Part shown: positions 28,466 through 37,584 of the stretch, piece after piece | How positions within the stretch are numbered: the first letter of the stretch is position 1 | Layout of the letters: every line of letters begins with the position of its first letter | Assembly: GCF_022664455.2 (NCBI RefSeq) | Contig: NZ_JAKRKC020000001.1 | Coordinates: forward strand, 992,001 to 1,056,000 | Source: Actinomadura luzonensis | GTDB lineage: Bacteria; Actinomycetota; Actinomycetes; Streptosporangiales; Streptosporangiaceae | Direction: 5' to 3' | Length of the DNA stretch: 64,000 bases | Notes under the pieces: generated by a model | The model's input: the letters and a program-made list of their open reading frames with translations, nothing else | Databases searched by the model: none | Told to the model about the DNA's origin: nothing | Made by a program: the position numbers and the translations under genes

Positions 28466-31400
28466 TTAGCGCTCACCGATTCTCGTGCCCGGGGGGTCAC
28501 TCGCCAACTCCTCATCGCTCGCTCGTACGCTGTGCGCCGACTGCGCTGTCCGCGCTGTCTGGGCCGACCGGGCGGCGAAGCCCGCGACCACCACGCCCGC
28601 GAGGGCGAGGTAGGCCCGTCGCCCGGCCGCGCGCAACTGCCCGGGCTCGACGACCTCCGACCCGCCAGGGGCCAGGTCGTCCTCCCAGGGGACCCTGACG
28701 ATGGCCCGGCACCTGCCCCTGGCCACCGACTCAGCCTGCTCGACGTCGGTCATCGAACGCCTGCTCACGCCGTTCACGACCATCACCGCCCGCCTGCGCA
28801 GCTCCGCGCAACCGTGGCCGTCGAGCCATTCGTACGTCATCGCCACCGCCTCCGGCGCCTCCTCGCTCGCCGGGACCACCAGCACGAGCTGGTCGGCGTA
28901 CGGCAGGAGCCGGGCCGCCAGCGCGGCGGCCGGGTCGATGACGGCCAGCTTGTAGTGGCGGTCGAGCAGCCGCATGGACTCGCCCAGGCGGTGGTCGGAG
29001 AAGAGCGACCGGTCCGCCAGGCGCTGCTCGGCGCCCGCGTCGGTGTCGGCGCTGATCACCTCGAGACCGGAGGCCGTCCTCGTGGTGTAGCCGCGCATCG
29101 TCAGGTAACCGCTGACCCGGTCGAGGCCGGACAGCAGCGAAGTGAGCGTTTCCGGAGTCTCTGGTTCGATCCTGCTGGTCAGGGTGGTGCCGCCGGTGTT
29201 GGCGTCGACGGCGACCACCCGGTCGTCACGGTAGTGGGCGAAGGTGTGGCCCAGCATGAGGGCCGTGGTGCTCTGGCCCGCGCCGCCGGTGCAGCCGAGG
29301 ACGAGGACCCGGCGGCTGCCGCTGAAGACGGCCCTGGCCCTGGCCTCGTCGATCTCGGAGCCGTCGGTGCGTACCGAGGGGCCGCCGACCACGACCTGCG
29401 CGATACGGCGCCAGCCGCCGGAGTCGCGGCCCACGACGGACTCGACGCGCCGCACCCGGCCCTCCCCGGGCCGCGGACCCGGCACAGGCCCAGGCACAGC
29501 CGCCCCACCGGGCCGCCCCTCAGCGGACGCTCCGGGCCGCCCCTCAGCGGGCGCTCCGGTGCGACGGTCGGCGGGGGCTTCGGTCCCTGCCTCAGCGGAG
29601 GCGCCGCGCCCGGCCCCAGCGGGAGCCCCGGTGGGAGCTTCGCTGCGGGCCTCAGCGTAAGTGCCGGTGCGGCGGTCGGCAGGGGCGCCGGCGCAGCGGT
29701 CGGCGGGAGTGCCGGCGCGGTGGTCGGTGGTGCCGGTGCGCGCGTCGCCCCGGTCCTGGCCGCTGGGCGCCGCGCCGGGCCGGGCGGAGGCGGCCGGCCG
29801 CTCGGGCCGCTGCCCGCTCCCGGCGTCACCGGCCGTCACAGCGTCACCGGCGGTCACTGCGTCACCAGCGCTCACGGCGTCACCGGACGGGCTCTGCTCG
29901 CCGGAAGCACTCGCCCGGCTGCCCGTTCGGCCGTCGGGCCGGGCCGAGGTGTCCCGGGCCGAGGTGTCGTCGTGCGAGGGCGAGCCGTCGTCGTCGTGCG
30001 AGGATGAGGCGTCGTCCTGCAGGGGCGAGCTGTCGTGTGACGACGGGACCGCCATCAAATGCGGGCGGCCCGCACCGGCCCGCTCACGCTCCACTTGACC
30101 GGTCCGGCCCACGCTGGCCGAGCGCCCCGTCCCGGCGGCCTCCCGCGAAGAGCCCGCACCCGCCGTCACGCCATCTGCCGCCACGCCCTCCGTTGCTCCG
30201 TCACTCGCCGCCGCACCGCCAGCCGCCGCACCGCCAGCCGCCGTATCACCAGCCGCCGTATCACCAGCCGCCGTGTCGCCAGCCGCCGTGTCACCGGCCG
30301 CCGTGTCGCCAGTCGCCCTGTCACCGGCCGCCGTGTCGCCAGTCGCCGTGTCGCTGGCCACCGCGCCACTCGCCGCGTCGCCGCTCACCGCGGCAGTCGG
30401 TGCCGCGCCGCGGGTCTCCATGCCGCCGACGGGCGCGCTACCCGAGGCCGCAGCACCGGAGGCCGTGTCGCCCGCGACCGGGCCGGTCGTGGCCGGGCCG
30501 GTCGTGGCCGCGTCGCCCGCGACCGGGCCGCCCGTGGCCGCGCCACCCGTGGCCGCGCCACCCGTGGCCGCGCCACCCGCAACCGCGCCACCCGCAACCG
30601 CGCCACTCGTCGTCGGGCTGTCCGCCGTCACGTCGTTCGGTGGGGTGTCGGTCGGTGGAGTGTCGCATGCGGTAGGGGAGTGAGAGGGGCCGGTCGTGGG
30701 TGTGACCTCGGGCCGGCGTGCGGGGCGGTCGTCGCCGGCGGTCGCCGGGGTGCCGTTGCCGCCGGTCGTCGTGCCGGGAGTGGGGTGGCCGGGGCGGGGG
30801 GGCGCGGGGCGGGGCAGGGGCTTGGCGTCGGGGTTGAGCGGGGGCCAGGCGCGGGGGGCGCCGCCGACCAGCAGGGACGGGCTCAGTCTCGGGGGCTGGC
30901 CCTTCCTGTGCTGGTCGCGGGCGAGCTCGTCCTCGTGCCGGTCGCGGTCGGGCCGGTCGGCCCGGTCGGGGGCGGCCGTGCGGGCCTCCGTGCGGGCGTC
31001 CGTACGGGCGTTCGTGCGGGCGTCCGTGCGGGCGGTCGCGTCGGCCGGGGCGTCGGCGCTTGCGGCGAGCTTCCTGAGCCGTCGCAGTGCCTCGGTGTCG
31101 ATCGGCTTGGCGGTCGCGGAGCGGCGTCCCTGGCCCGCCCGCATCGGCACGACCGTCCCGTGGGCGTCCCGCGTCTCGCCCTGCTCGGGGGCGTGCTCCT
31201 GGGGGGCGTGCTCGTCGGCCGTCCGCGTCTCGCTCCGCTCGCGGGCCACGTCGTCGGGGCTGGGGGCTGCTTCCGGTGACCCCTGGGCGGAGGCGAGTTC
31301 GGCGGCCTCCTGGTGCTCCTGGTCGTCTTCTTGGCGCGTGGCCTCGCGGAGGGCGGCCTCGCGCAACGCCGTCTCGCGGAGGGCGGCCTGCTGGGTGGCG

Positions 31401-32302
31401 GCCTCCTGGATCGCGTCGTCGCGGGCGAAGAGCCGGCGGCCGCCGCCGGCACGCCGGCCACCCTTACGGGGAGCATCCGCTTCCGAGGCGATCCCGGCGT
31501 CGCCGGTGCTGGTGTCGCCGGCGACGCCGGTGCCGGTGTGGGCGTCGCCGGCGCGGCCATCGGCGTAGGCGCCGTCGCGGACGTGGCGTTCGGGGTCGTC
31601 GCGGCGGGCGGAGGCGGGCTGCCGTGCGGCCTCCGGCGACGGGTGTCCGTGGGGCTCGTCGCCCGGCGGGAGGGCCAGGGGACGGCCGGAGCCGGTGGGG
31701 AGCGCTTCCGCGGCGCCCTGGCGGGCCCGGCCGCGGAGGGCGGGGGCGGCGCCGCGGCGGGCGCCCCATCCGCTGCGTCCGGTCGTCGCCGGCTCGGCCA
31801 CCGGGGCCTGGCCGGCCGCGGCGGCAGCGGCGGCGACGGCCGGGCGGACCTGGCGGGGGCCGGCGGCGCGCTGCGCCTCGCGGCGGCGCTCCGCCTGGCG
31901 GACCTTGGCGGGACGCCGGGCCTTGACGCGGGCTGGCGTGGTGCGCCACACCCGGGCCGAGAAGGTGACGCACTCGGGCTCGGCCCCGGGCGCGAGGCGG
32001 TACCAGGCCTTCGGCTCACCCAGGTAGCGGAGCTGGGACTCCATCAGCTCGGTGAGCCGCTTGCCCTCGATGACCGGACGGGTGGACAACCACGTCACGA
32101 TGCCTGGCGGCACCAGGAACAGCACGTGCCACGGCATCGCCACCGGCACGCCCACCAGGATCAGCAGGAGGGACCACGGGACGAACACCCCGACGAAGAC
32201 GCCGATCCAGACGATGGGCAGCGGCATCGGCAGGCGCAGGTCGTACAGCTTGTAGAGCCGCTTCTCGATGCGCCAGATGTTCGTGTACGTGGGCAGGTCC
32301 AC
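28466..32302 (-). CDS. TcpE-like membrane domain fused to a MinD/EspI-like pseudo-ATPase
   Basis: A 1278-residue protein of unusual build. Residues 1-110 are TcpE-like: the YTNIWRIEKRLYKLYDLRLPMPLP start, two transmembrane helices at about 28-75 and a basic tail. About 110-985 is low-complexity Ala/Thr/Arg/Pro/Gly sequence with tandem AAGDT and ATGGA repeats. About 990-1240 is a MinD/ParA-type fold most like the EspI/MinD-like proteins of type VII (ESX) loci (RVLVLGCTGGAGQSTTALMLGH, VVAVDANTGG, KLAVIDPAAA, VVNGVS, VPWEDDLAPGG). Its P-loop has Thr and Gln where the two lysines of KGGxGK[ST] should be, so ATP hydrolysis is doubtful. GTG with AGGAGG in front. It lies between the TcpD-like gene and the VirB4 gene. 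Confidence 0.85.
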   Translation of the reverse strand: MDLPTYTNIWRIEKRLYKLYDLRLPMPLPIVWIGVFVGVFVPWSLLLILVGVPVAMPWHVLFLVPPGIVTWLSTRPVIEGKRLTELMESQLRYLGEPKAWYRLAPGAEPECVTFSARVWRTTPARVKARRPAKVRQAERRREAQRAAGPRQVRPAVAAAAAAAGQAPVAEPATTGRSGWGARRGAAPALRGRARQGAAEALPTGSGRPLALPPGDEPHGHPSPEAARQPASARRDDPERHVRDGAYADGRAGDAHTGTGVAGDTSTGDAGIASEADAPRKGGRRAGGGRRLFARDDAIQEAATQQAALRETALREAALREATRQEDDQEHQEAAELASAQGSPEAAPSPDDVARERSETRTADEHAPQEHAPEQGETRDAHGTVVPMRAGQGRRSATAKPIDTEALRRLRKLAASADAPADATARTDARTNARTDARTEARTAAPDRADRPDRDRHEDELARDQHRKGQPPRLSPSLLVGGAPRAWPPLNPDAKPLPRPAPPRPGHPTPGTTTGGNGTPATAGDDRPARRPEVTPTTGPSHSPTACDTPPTDTPPNDVTADSPTTSGAVAGGAVAGGAATGGAATGGAATGGPVAGDAATTGPATTGPVAGDTASGAAASGSAPVGGMETRGAAPTAAVSGDAASGAVASDTATGDTAAGDRATGDTAAGDTAAGDTAAGDTAAGDTAAGGAAAGGAAASDGATEGVAADGVTAGAGSSREAAGTGRSASVGRTGQVERERAGAGRPHLMAVPSSHDSSPLQDDASSSHDDDGSPSHDDTSARDTSARPDGRTGSRASASGEQSPSGDAVSAGDAVTAGDAVTAGDAGSGQRPERPAASARPGAAPSGQDRGDARTGTTDHRAGTPADRCAGAPADRRTGTYAEARSEAPTGAPAGAGRGASAEAGTEAPADRRTGAPAEGRPGASAEGRPGGAAVPGPVPGPRPGEGRVRRVESVVGRDSGGWRRIAQVVVGGPSVRTDGSEIDEARARAVFSGSRRVLVLGCTGGAGQSTTALMLGHTFAHYRDDRVVAVDANTGGTTLTSRIEPETPETLTSLLSGLDRVSGYLTMRGYTTRTASGLEVISADTDAGAEQRLADRSLFSDHRLGESMRLLDRHYKLAVIDPAAALAARLLPYADQLVLVVPASEEAPEAVAMTYEWLDGHGCAELRRRAVMVVNGVSRRSMTDVEQAESVARGRCRAIVRVPWEDDLAPGGSEVVEPGQLRAAGRRAYLALAGVVVAGFAARSAQTARTAQSAHSVRASDEELASDPPGTRIGER
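30208..30360 (-). repeat. 15-base tandem repeats encoding AAGDT units
   Basis: About ten degenerate copies of a CCAGCCGCCGTRTCA unit within the linker of the TcpE-MinD fusion gene, translated as AAGDTAAGDT and ATGDR variants. Confidence 0.75.
30478..30612 (-). repeat. 15-base tandem repeats encoding TGGAA/TGPVA units
   Basis: A second repeat block in the same linker. Several GTGGCCGCGCCACCC units in a row are translated as ATGGAATGGA. Confidence 0.75.
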
Positions 32303-32359
32303 CCGGTCCTCCTCTCGCCACCCGCTGCTGTATGACCGCCGCCGGACGGTCTCAACCCT

Positions 32360-32641
32360 TTACTTGATGCCCAGTGCGCCGGCGATTGCCTTCGCCGTCA
32401 CCTCGATGATGTTGGGAACGTAGAAGATCACCCCGATGGCCACGGCCAGGATCAGGAACTGGACGAACCGGGTGATCTCCCGGGTGAAGAGGAAGAAGAG
32501 CGCGACCACCGACACCACCACGAGGAACAGCGGAGCGAAGAACGCCCGCAGGAAGTCGGCGAGCCCTCCGGTGTCGATGCCGGTCGACGTGGGCGCCGGC
32601 GTCATCTGGATCACGGAGAGCACTATGGTCTTCAAGGTCAC
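32360..32641 (-). CDS. Small TcpD-like membrane protein
   Basis: A 93-residue protein with two hydrophobic helices (about 33-52 and 58-90, FLRAFFAPLFLVVVSVVALFF and a VQFLILAVAIGVIFYV run). In size, topology and position between the TcpC-like and TcpE-like genes it matches TcpD or pilin-like subunits of Gram-positive conjugation systems. GTG start with GGGAGG in front. Confidence 0.75.
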   Translation of the reverse strand: MTLKTIVLSVIQMTPAPTSTGIDTGGLADFLRAFFAPLFLVVVSVVALFFLFTREITRFVQFLILAVAIGVIFYVPNIIEVTAKAIAGALGIK

Positions 32642-32686
32642 TTCTCGTCCTCCCGGGGGGTACCGTTCGGCGGCGCGGACCGGCCT

Positions 32687-33706
32687 TTAGTCAACGACCC
32701 GCCCGGCGCCGCGGATGTCGGCGACGAACCATTTGTCGCCCTGCTTCTCGACGGTGAGCCGGTAGGCCTGTTCCAAACGCGCGCCGACCGCCGCGGGGTC
32801 GGTGGTGTTCGGGGTGGGCGGGGCGTCGCCGTTCGGCACGACCCACACGACCACCGCCTGGATCTCTCTGGTGGCACCCCCCACAGGCACCACGACCTTC
32901 TTGAGCTCGGCGAACTTGAACGCGCCGCCGAAGCTGGGCAGGCTCTTGCCGGCGGCGACGTAGCGCTGCAGCCCGGCGGCGTCGCCGTTGGCGTAGTCGG
33001 TGAAAAAGCCTTCGAGCTGGGGCTTGAGCTCGGCGGCGGCCGCGTCGTCGGTCTCCGGCGGGGCGATCTGGGGCAGCTCGGCCGGGGCGGGCGCGGGCAG
33101 GATCGCCGGCCGTCCGGACACCACGAACCGCTTGCCGGCCTCGTCGCCGGAGTAGTAGATCGGCACCGACAGCATCATCCGCCGCGGCCCCGACTGGAAG
33201 GCCACGCTGACCACCGCGTTCTGGGCGTCGACCGCGTCCACGTCGTACGGCTGGATGGCGACGGCCGCGAGCTTGCCGAAGCCGTCCCAGCCCATCTGGG
33301 GGTCGGAGGCGTCGGGCAGGAACGCCGCGAGCTTGCGCGACCTGCTGTCCGCGTCCTCGGGGCTGAAATTGAGATAGACCCCGGCGAACTGCGCAGCGAA
33401 GGCCATCCCCCGCTCGGTGGGGAAACCCTTCTCGGACGCCGGGACGCCCTCATTGGGCGTCGCGGTGTCTTGCCCGGTAAACCGCTCAAATGGGGCACGA
33501 ATCCCATTCACCACGATAACCACAATAAGCGCCCAGAGAATGATGCGGCCCACCCAGACGAGCCACCGGCCGCCGCCACCGGACCAGCCGCCCCGGCGCG
33601 GCCTGCGCGGTGGCGGCACGTCGTAGTCGGCCGGGTCCAGGGTCGCGGAAAGCCCGGGCCCGTCAGCGATCCGAGGATCGTGCTGGACGGTAGACCTACG
33701 AGCCAT
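32687..33706 (-). CDS. TcpC-like conjugation scaffold protein
   Basis: A 339-residue bitopic protein and the first gene of the operon. The cytoplasmic head (about 1-45) is Pro/Arg/Gly-rich, the transmembrane helix is at about 48-68 (WLVWVGRIILWALIVVIVVNG), and two NTF2-like domains follow (about 95-200 and 225-335), as in TcpC of pCW3 and OrfG of Tn916. TcpC is an essential inner-membrane scaffold of those channels. ATG at 33706, preceded by GGAGG. Confidence 0.85.
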   Translation of the reverse strand: MARRSTVQHDPRIADGPGLSATLDPADYDVPPPRRPRRGGWSGGGGRWLVWVGRIILWALIVVIVVNGIRAPFERFTGQDTATPNEGVPASEKGFPTERGMAFAAQFAGVYLNFSPEDADSRSRKLAAFLPDASDPQMGWDGFGKLAAVAIQPYDVDAVDAQNAVVSVAFQSGPRRMMLSVPIYYSGDEAGKRFVVSGRPAILPAPAPAELPQIAPPETDDAAAAELKPQLEGFFTDYANGDAAGLQRYVAAGKSLPSFGGAFKFAELKKVVVPVGGATREIQAVVVWVVPNGDAPPTPNTTDPAAVGARLEQAYRLTVEKQGDKWFVADIRGAGRVVD

Positions 33707-33709
33707 CAC

Positions 33710-34035
33710 GCCTCCGCTCGCGCCGATCCCCCCGGCTGGCGCGGTGTCGTCCGTTGCCGATCCCCATCATCCGCGGTGAAGTAGTCACCCTATCCGGTCT
33801 CCGCCATTGTTCCAGGAAAGCCACGCCCATGCTGCAGGCACGACCGCCCTCACGGCAAACTGGGGCCTGATGACAGGCCCCAGTGCCGATTCCTGTCACT
33901 TCCCGGTAGAAACGGCTTTTGACCAGGCCAAACGCCTAAAATCGCCTAGCGGAACGGCCACGGATTCCTGTCCAAAATAGGCATGGACCTCTCACGACCT
34001 GCGCATTCGGCATGAGTCACGGACACGCCCCCTCG
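33710..34035. other. Intergenic region upstream of the Tcp-like operon
   Basis: 326 bases without a gene. It should hold the promoter of the Tcp-like operon (minus strand). The only clear structure is the hairpin at 33859-33884. The stretch 33900-34000 is AT-richer than its surroundings. No attachment-site-like repeat or tRNA remnant was seen. Confidence 0.5.
33859..33884 (-). terminator. Hairpin, probable terminator of the small gene at 34036
   Basis: ACTGGGGCCTG-ATGA-CAGGCCCCAGT, a perfect 11-base-pair stem about 150 bases past the end of the 117-residue gene and 150 bases before the Tcp-like operon. It has a weak T run only. Confidence 0.6.
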
Positions 34036-34389
34036 TCAGGCGGGCTCCGGATCCTGGGACGACCGGGCCTGCCGCCGGCTCTGGAGGTCGACGACGCCGG
34101 TGCGGCCCTGCGGCTCGGCGGCGGCGGCCCCGCTCCGCAGCTCGACGACCGTGGGGCGCACCGCCCGCTCCAGCGAGCCGCGGAGGTCGGCCAGCATCTC
34201 CGCGGCGTCGCGGTCGCGCATGCGGCTGGCCATCTCGTTGCGCTCGTCGACCTTCCTGCGCAGGTAGGCCTCCCGGTTGACGCGCAGGCCGTACATGAGC
34301 TCGACCCTGATCAGGGCGAGCTCCTCCTCGAGGCTGATGCCCGCGAGCGTGGGCGCGGGGCGTCGTTTCCGGATGATGCGACGGATCAT
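34036..34389 (-). CDS. Hypothetical small cytoplasmic protein
   Basis: A 117-residue basic protein beginning MIRRIIRKRRPAP. The middle is helical (LEEELALIRVELMYGLRVNREAYLRRKVDERNEM, then RDRDAAEMLADLRGSLERAV) and could form a coiled coil. No membrane segment, no family recognised. GGGAGG lies 6 bases before the ATG. It stands alone between the Tcp-like operon and ychF, and the downstream hairpin suggests its own transcript. Confidence 0.65.
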   Translation of the reverse strand: MIRRIIRKRRPAPTLAGISLEEELALIRVELMYGLRVNREAYLRRKVDERNEMASRMRDRDAAEMLADLRGSLERAVRPTVVELRSGAAAAEPQGRTGVVDLQSRRQARSSQDPEPA

Positions 34390-34607
34390 GAGGGGCCTCC
34401 CGAGTCAGCGTGAACGCCGTGACGATTCGACGCGCGGGGGCCCAAAGTGGTTGACGCTTAACTTGTCCCGGGATCAGACATCGGAGCATTACCGGAGTCA
34501 GACACCGTACGCGGGCGCGCCGTCATCCTCTCGTCGGGCACCCAGCGTAGCGAAGCATCACTCATCGCGACCGGAGACGCGCGGAGGCCCGGCCGCGACG
34601 AACGGGA

Positions 34608-35684
34608 TCACACGTTGAAGCGGAACTCCACGACGTCGCCGTCGCGCATCACGTAGTCCTTGCCCTCGATGCGGGCCTTGCCGGCGGAGCGGGCGTTGGC
34701 GATCGAGCCGGCCTCGACCAGGTCGTCGAACGAGACGACCTCCGCCTTGATGAAGCCCCGCTGGAAGTCGGTGTGGATGACGCCGGCCGCCTCGGGCGCG
34801 GTGGCGCCCTTGCGGATCGTCCAGGCCCTGGTCTCCTTGGGCCCGGCCGTGAGGTAGGTCTGCAGGCCCAGCGTCTCGAAGCCGACCCGGGCGAGCTGGC
34901 GCAGCCCGGACTCCTCCTGGCCGACCGACTGCAGCAGCTCCAGCGCCTCCTCCTCGTCGAGCTCGACCAGCTCCGACTCGATCTTGGCGTCGAGGAAGAC
35001 CGCCTCGGCGGGGGCGACCAGCGTCGAGAGCTGCTCGCGCAGCGCGGTGTCGGTGAGCTCGTCGGCGTCGAGGTTGAAGACGTAGAGGAACGGCTTGGCC
35101 GTCAGCAGGTGCAGCTCGCGCAGCTCCTCGCGGTCGAGCCCGCTCTCGAAGACGGTCTTGCCGGTCTCCAGGACGGCCAGGGCGGCCTCCGCGGCCTCCA
35201 GCGCGGCCTTCTTGTCCTTGTTGTTGCGCGCCTCCTTCTGCAGGCGCGGGATCGCCTTCTCGACCGTCTGCAGGTCCGCCATGATCAGCTCGGTGTTGAT
35301 CGTCTCGATGTCCCGCTTCGGGGAGATCTCGCCGTCGACGTGCGTGACGTCGGGGTCGCTGAAGACCCGGATCACCTGGCAGATCGCGTCGGTGTCGCGG
35401 ATGTTGGCGAGGAACTGGTTGCCCCGGCCCTGCCCCTCCGAGGCGCCCTTGACCAGGCCCGCGATGTCGACGAACTCGACCTTGGCGGGCAGGACGCGCG
35501 CCGAGTGGAAGATCTCGGCCAGCACGGGCAGGCGGTCGTCCGGCACGCCCACGATGCCCACGTTGGGCTCGATGGTGGCGAACGGGTAGTTCGCCGCGAG
35601 CGCGTTGCCGGTCTTGGTCAGCGCGTTGAACAGCGTGGACTTACCGACGTTGGGCAGGCCGACGATGCCGATGGAGAGACTCAC
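34608..35684 (-). CDS. ychF: Redox-regulated ATPase YchF (Obg family)
   Basis: A 358-residue P-loop protein with the standard size. G1 is GLPNVGKST at about 7-15. G3 and switch II are DIAGLVKGASEGQGRGNQFL. The G4 position reads NLDADE in place of NKxD, as expected for the ATP-preferring YchF/OLA1 group. A coiled-coil insert and a C-terminal TGS domain (about 275-358) follow. It binds ribosomes and takes part in translation and stress control. The GTG at 35684 gives the family N terminus (VSLSIGIVGLPNVGKS); there is no Shine-Dalgarno, so the mRNA may be leaderless. It is divergent from rmuC. Confidence 0.93.
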   Translation of the reverse strand: MSLSIGIVGLPNVGKSTLFNALTKTGNALAANYPFATIEPNVGIVGVPDDRLPVLAEIFHSARVLPAKVEFVDIAGLVKGASEGQGRGNQFLANIRDTDAICQVIRVFSDPDVTHVDGEISPKRDIETINTELIMADLQTVEKAIPRLQKEARNNKDKKAALEAAEAALAVLETGKTVFESGLDREELRELHLLTAKPFLYVFNLDADELTDTALREQLSTLVAPAEAVFLDAKIESELVELDEEEALELLQSVGQEESGLRQLARVGFETLGLQTYLTAGPKETRAWTIRKGATAPEAAGVIHTDFQRGFIKAEVVSFDDLVEAGSIANARSAGKARIEGKDYVMRDGDVVEFRFNV

Positions 35685-35775
35685 GGACAGCGAGTTTACT
35701 TGCCGCGGCAGACCGGCGGTTCGCCCGTAGCGTGTCGGGACGATCCGGGCCCGCGCTCCTGCAATCATCGATCAG

Positions 35776-37029
35776 GTGGACCTCGTCGCGCTCGTCATCG
35801 GCCTGGCCGTCGGTCTGGTCGTCGGCTTCCTCGTCGCCCGCACCCGCGCGGCGGTGCGGGTGGCCGAGGCCGACGCGCGCGCCAAGGCGTCCGCCGACAA
35901 GCTGGTCTACGTCGAGGAGCAGCTCGCCGAGCGGTTCCAGGCGCTGTCCACGCGCGCGCTCGACGTCAACAACATCCGGTTCCTCGAGCTGGCCGAGACC
36001 CGGCTCGCGGCCACCAGGGCGGAGGCCGCGGGCGACCTCGACCAGCGCAAGCAGGCCGTCGAGCACCTGGTCGAGCCGCTGAAGGACGCGCTGGCGCGGG
36101 TCGAGGCGCAGCTCCGCGACACCGAGTCGGGGCAGCGCGCGGCGCGGGCCGAGCTGGCCAAGCAGATGGAGTACGTGCGCGAGAGCAGCGAGCAGCTCCG
36201 CTCCCAGACCAGGGCCCTGGTGCGGGCCCTGCAGCGGCCCGAGGCCCGGGGCCGGTGGGGCGAGCTGCAGCTCCGCCGGGTCGCCGAGATCGCCGGCATG
36301 CAGCGCTACTGCGACTTCGACGAGCAGGTCGCCGAGGGCTCCATGCGGCCCGACATGGTCGTCCGGCTGGCCGGCGGCAAGAACATCGTGGTCGACTCCA
36401 AAGTCTCGCTGGCGGCCTACCTGGAGGCCGCGGAGGCGTCCGACGAGTCGCTGGCCACCGTCCGGCTCGACGCCCACGCCCGGCACGTGCGCGAGCACAT
36501 CGACCGGCTGGCCGCCAAGGCGTACTGGCAGGCGTTCAACCCGTCGCCGGAGTTCGTGGTGCTGTTCATCCCCGGCGAGGCGTTCCTCGCGCCGGCGCTC
36601 GAACGCGACCCCGGCCTGCTGGAGCACGCGATGGCGCGCCGGGTGCACATCGCCACCCCGACCACGCTGATCACGATGCTGCGCACCGCGCACTACGCCT
36701 GGCAGCAGGCCGCGCTGAGCGAGAACGCGCGGGCCGTCTTCGAGCTGGGCAAGGAGCTGTACGAGCGGCTGTCGTCGCTCGGCCGCAACGTCGACTCGCT
36801 CGGGCGGGCGCTGACCCGGGCCGTGGAGGCGTACAACAAGTCGGTCGGATCGCTCGAAAGCCGCGTGCTGGTCACCGCGCGCAAACTCAACGAGCTGGGC
36901 GTCGTGGACGGCGACCTGGACGCGCCGGAGATGCTCGAAGGGCTCCCCCGCCCCCTCGCCTCCCCCGAACTGCTCGAAACCCCGTCACTGTTCTCCCACT
37001 CGAACGGTAAGTTGGCCAACGGGACGTAG
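35776..37029 (+). CDS. rmuC: DNA recombination protein RmuC
   Basis: A 417-residue protein. The N-terminal transmembrane helix (about 3-22) is followed by a coiled coil (about 25-130), then the RmuC nuclease-like domain with GRWGELQLRRVAEIAGM, MVVRLAGGKNIVVDSKVS and FNPSPEFVVLFIPGEAFL. RmuC limits inversions and is thought to be a PD-(D/E)XK-type nuclease. GTG start. Its stop shares one base with the next gene's possible start (TAGTG). Confidence 0.93.
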   Translation: MDLVALVIGLAVGLVVGFLVARTRAAVRVAEADARAKASADKLVYVEEQLAERFQALSTRALDVNNIRFLELAETRLAATRAEAAGDLDQRKQAVEHLVEPLKDALARVEAQLRDTESGQRAARAELAKQMEYVRESSEQLRSQTRALVRALQRPEARGRWGELQLRRVAEIAGMQRYCDFDEQVAEGSMRPDMVVRLAGGKNIVVDSKVSLAAYLEAAEASDESLATVRLDAHARHVREHIDRLAAKAYWQAFNPSPEFVVLFIPGEAFLAPALERDPGLLEHAMARRVHIATPTTLITMLRTAHYAWQQAALSENARAVFELGKELYERLSSLGRNVDSLGRALTRAVEAYNKSVGSLESRVLVTARKLNELGVVDGDLDAPEMLEGLPRPLASPELLETPSLFSHSNGKLANGT

Positions 37030-37559
37030 TGAACGGGGGTGGACGGGTGGCAGAGAAGGGCAGGCAGCCCGCCGTCAAGCTGACCGCGCGGGGCGCGGTC
37101 GCGCTGACCCTGGTCGCCACCCTCGCCGGCTACGTGCTGGCGGCGCTGCTCGGCATCCAGCAGGTCGTCGGCGCGGCCTTCGTGGTGGCGAGCCTGCTGG
37201 GCGTGCTGCTGGTCAACCGGCGCGAGCTGCTGTCGCTGGTGGTGTCGCCGCCGCTGGTGTTCTTCAGCGCCACGCTCTTCGTCGAGCTCGGGCGGGCGTT
37301 CGGCTCGGTGTCGATCGTGCAGTCGCTCGCGCTCGGCCTCTACACGTCGCTGACCCGCGGCGCGCCCTGGCTGTTCGCGGGCTCGGCCGTGGTGCTCGGG
37401 GTGGCGCTGCGGCGCGGCCTCTGGGACAACGTCCGCGAGCTGCGGGCGGAGCTGAAGGCGGGCGCGGAGGTGCCGCGCCCGCGGCAGCCGACGTTCGTGC
37501 CCGAGCCCGAGGGCTACTTCGAGCCCAAGGTGTACGGGACGCCGCGCGGCGAGGACTGA
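37029..37559 (+). CDS. DUF6542 membrane protein
   Basis: A 176-residue protein with four hydrophobic segments (about 25-45, 47-62, 70-90, 105-128) and a hydrophilic C terminus ending PKVYGTPRGED. The pattern fits DUF6542 proteins, which accompany rmuC/ychF or ispH in actinomycetes; their function is unknown. It starts at the GTG that overlaps the rmuC stop, or at GTG 37047 with GGGGGTGG in front; I cannot decide. It is cotranscribed with rmuC and convergent with ispH. Confidence 0.75.
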   Translation: MNGGGRVAEKGRQPAVKLTARGAVALTLVATLAGYVLAALLGIQQVVGAAFVVASLLGVLLVNRRELLSLVVSPPLVFFSATLFVELGRAFGSVSIVQSLALGLYTSLTRGAPWLFAGSAVVLGVALRRGLWDNVRELRAELKAGAEVPRPRQPTFVPEPEGYFEPKVYGTPRGED

Positions 37560-37584
37560 CCGCGCGGCCTCCGGTGAGCTCGGG

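Noticed and set aside
21415..33706. Integrative conjugative element or prophage
   Set aside because: No integrase, excisionase, relaxase, replication gene or flanking direct repeat/tRNA seen inside the window; base composition is like the neighbours.
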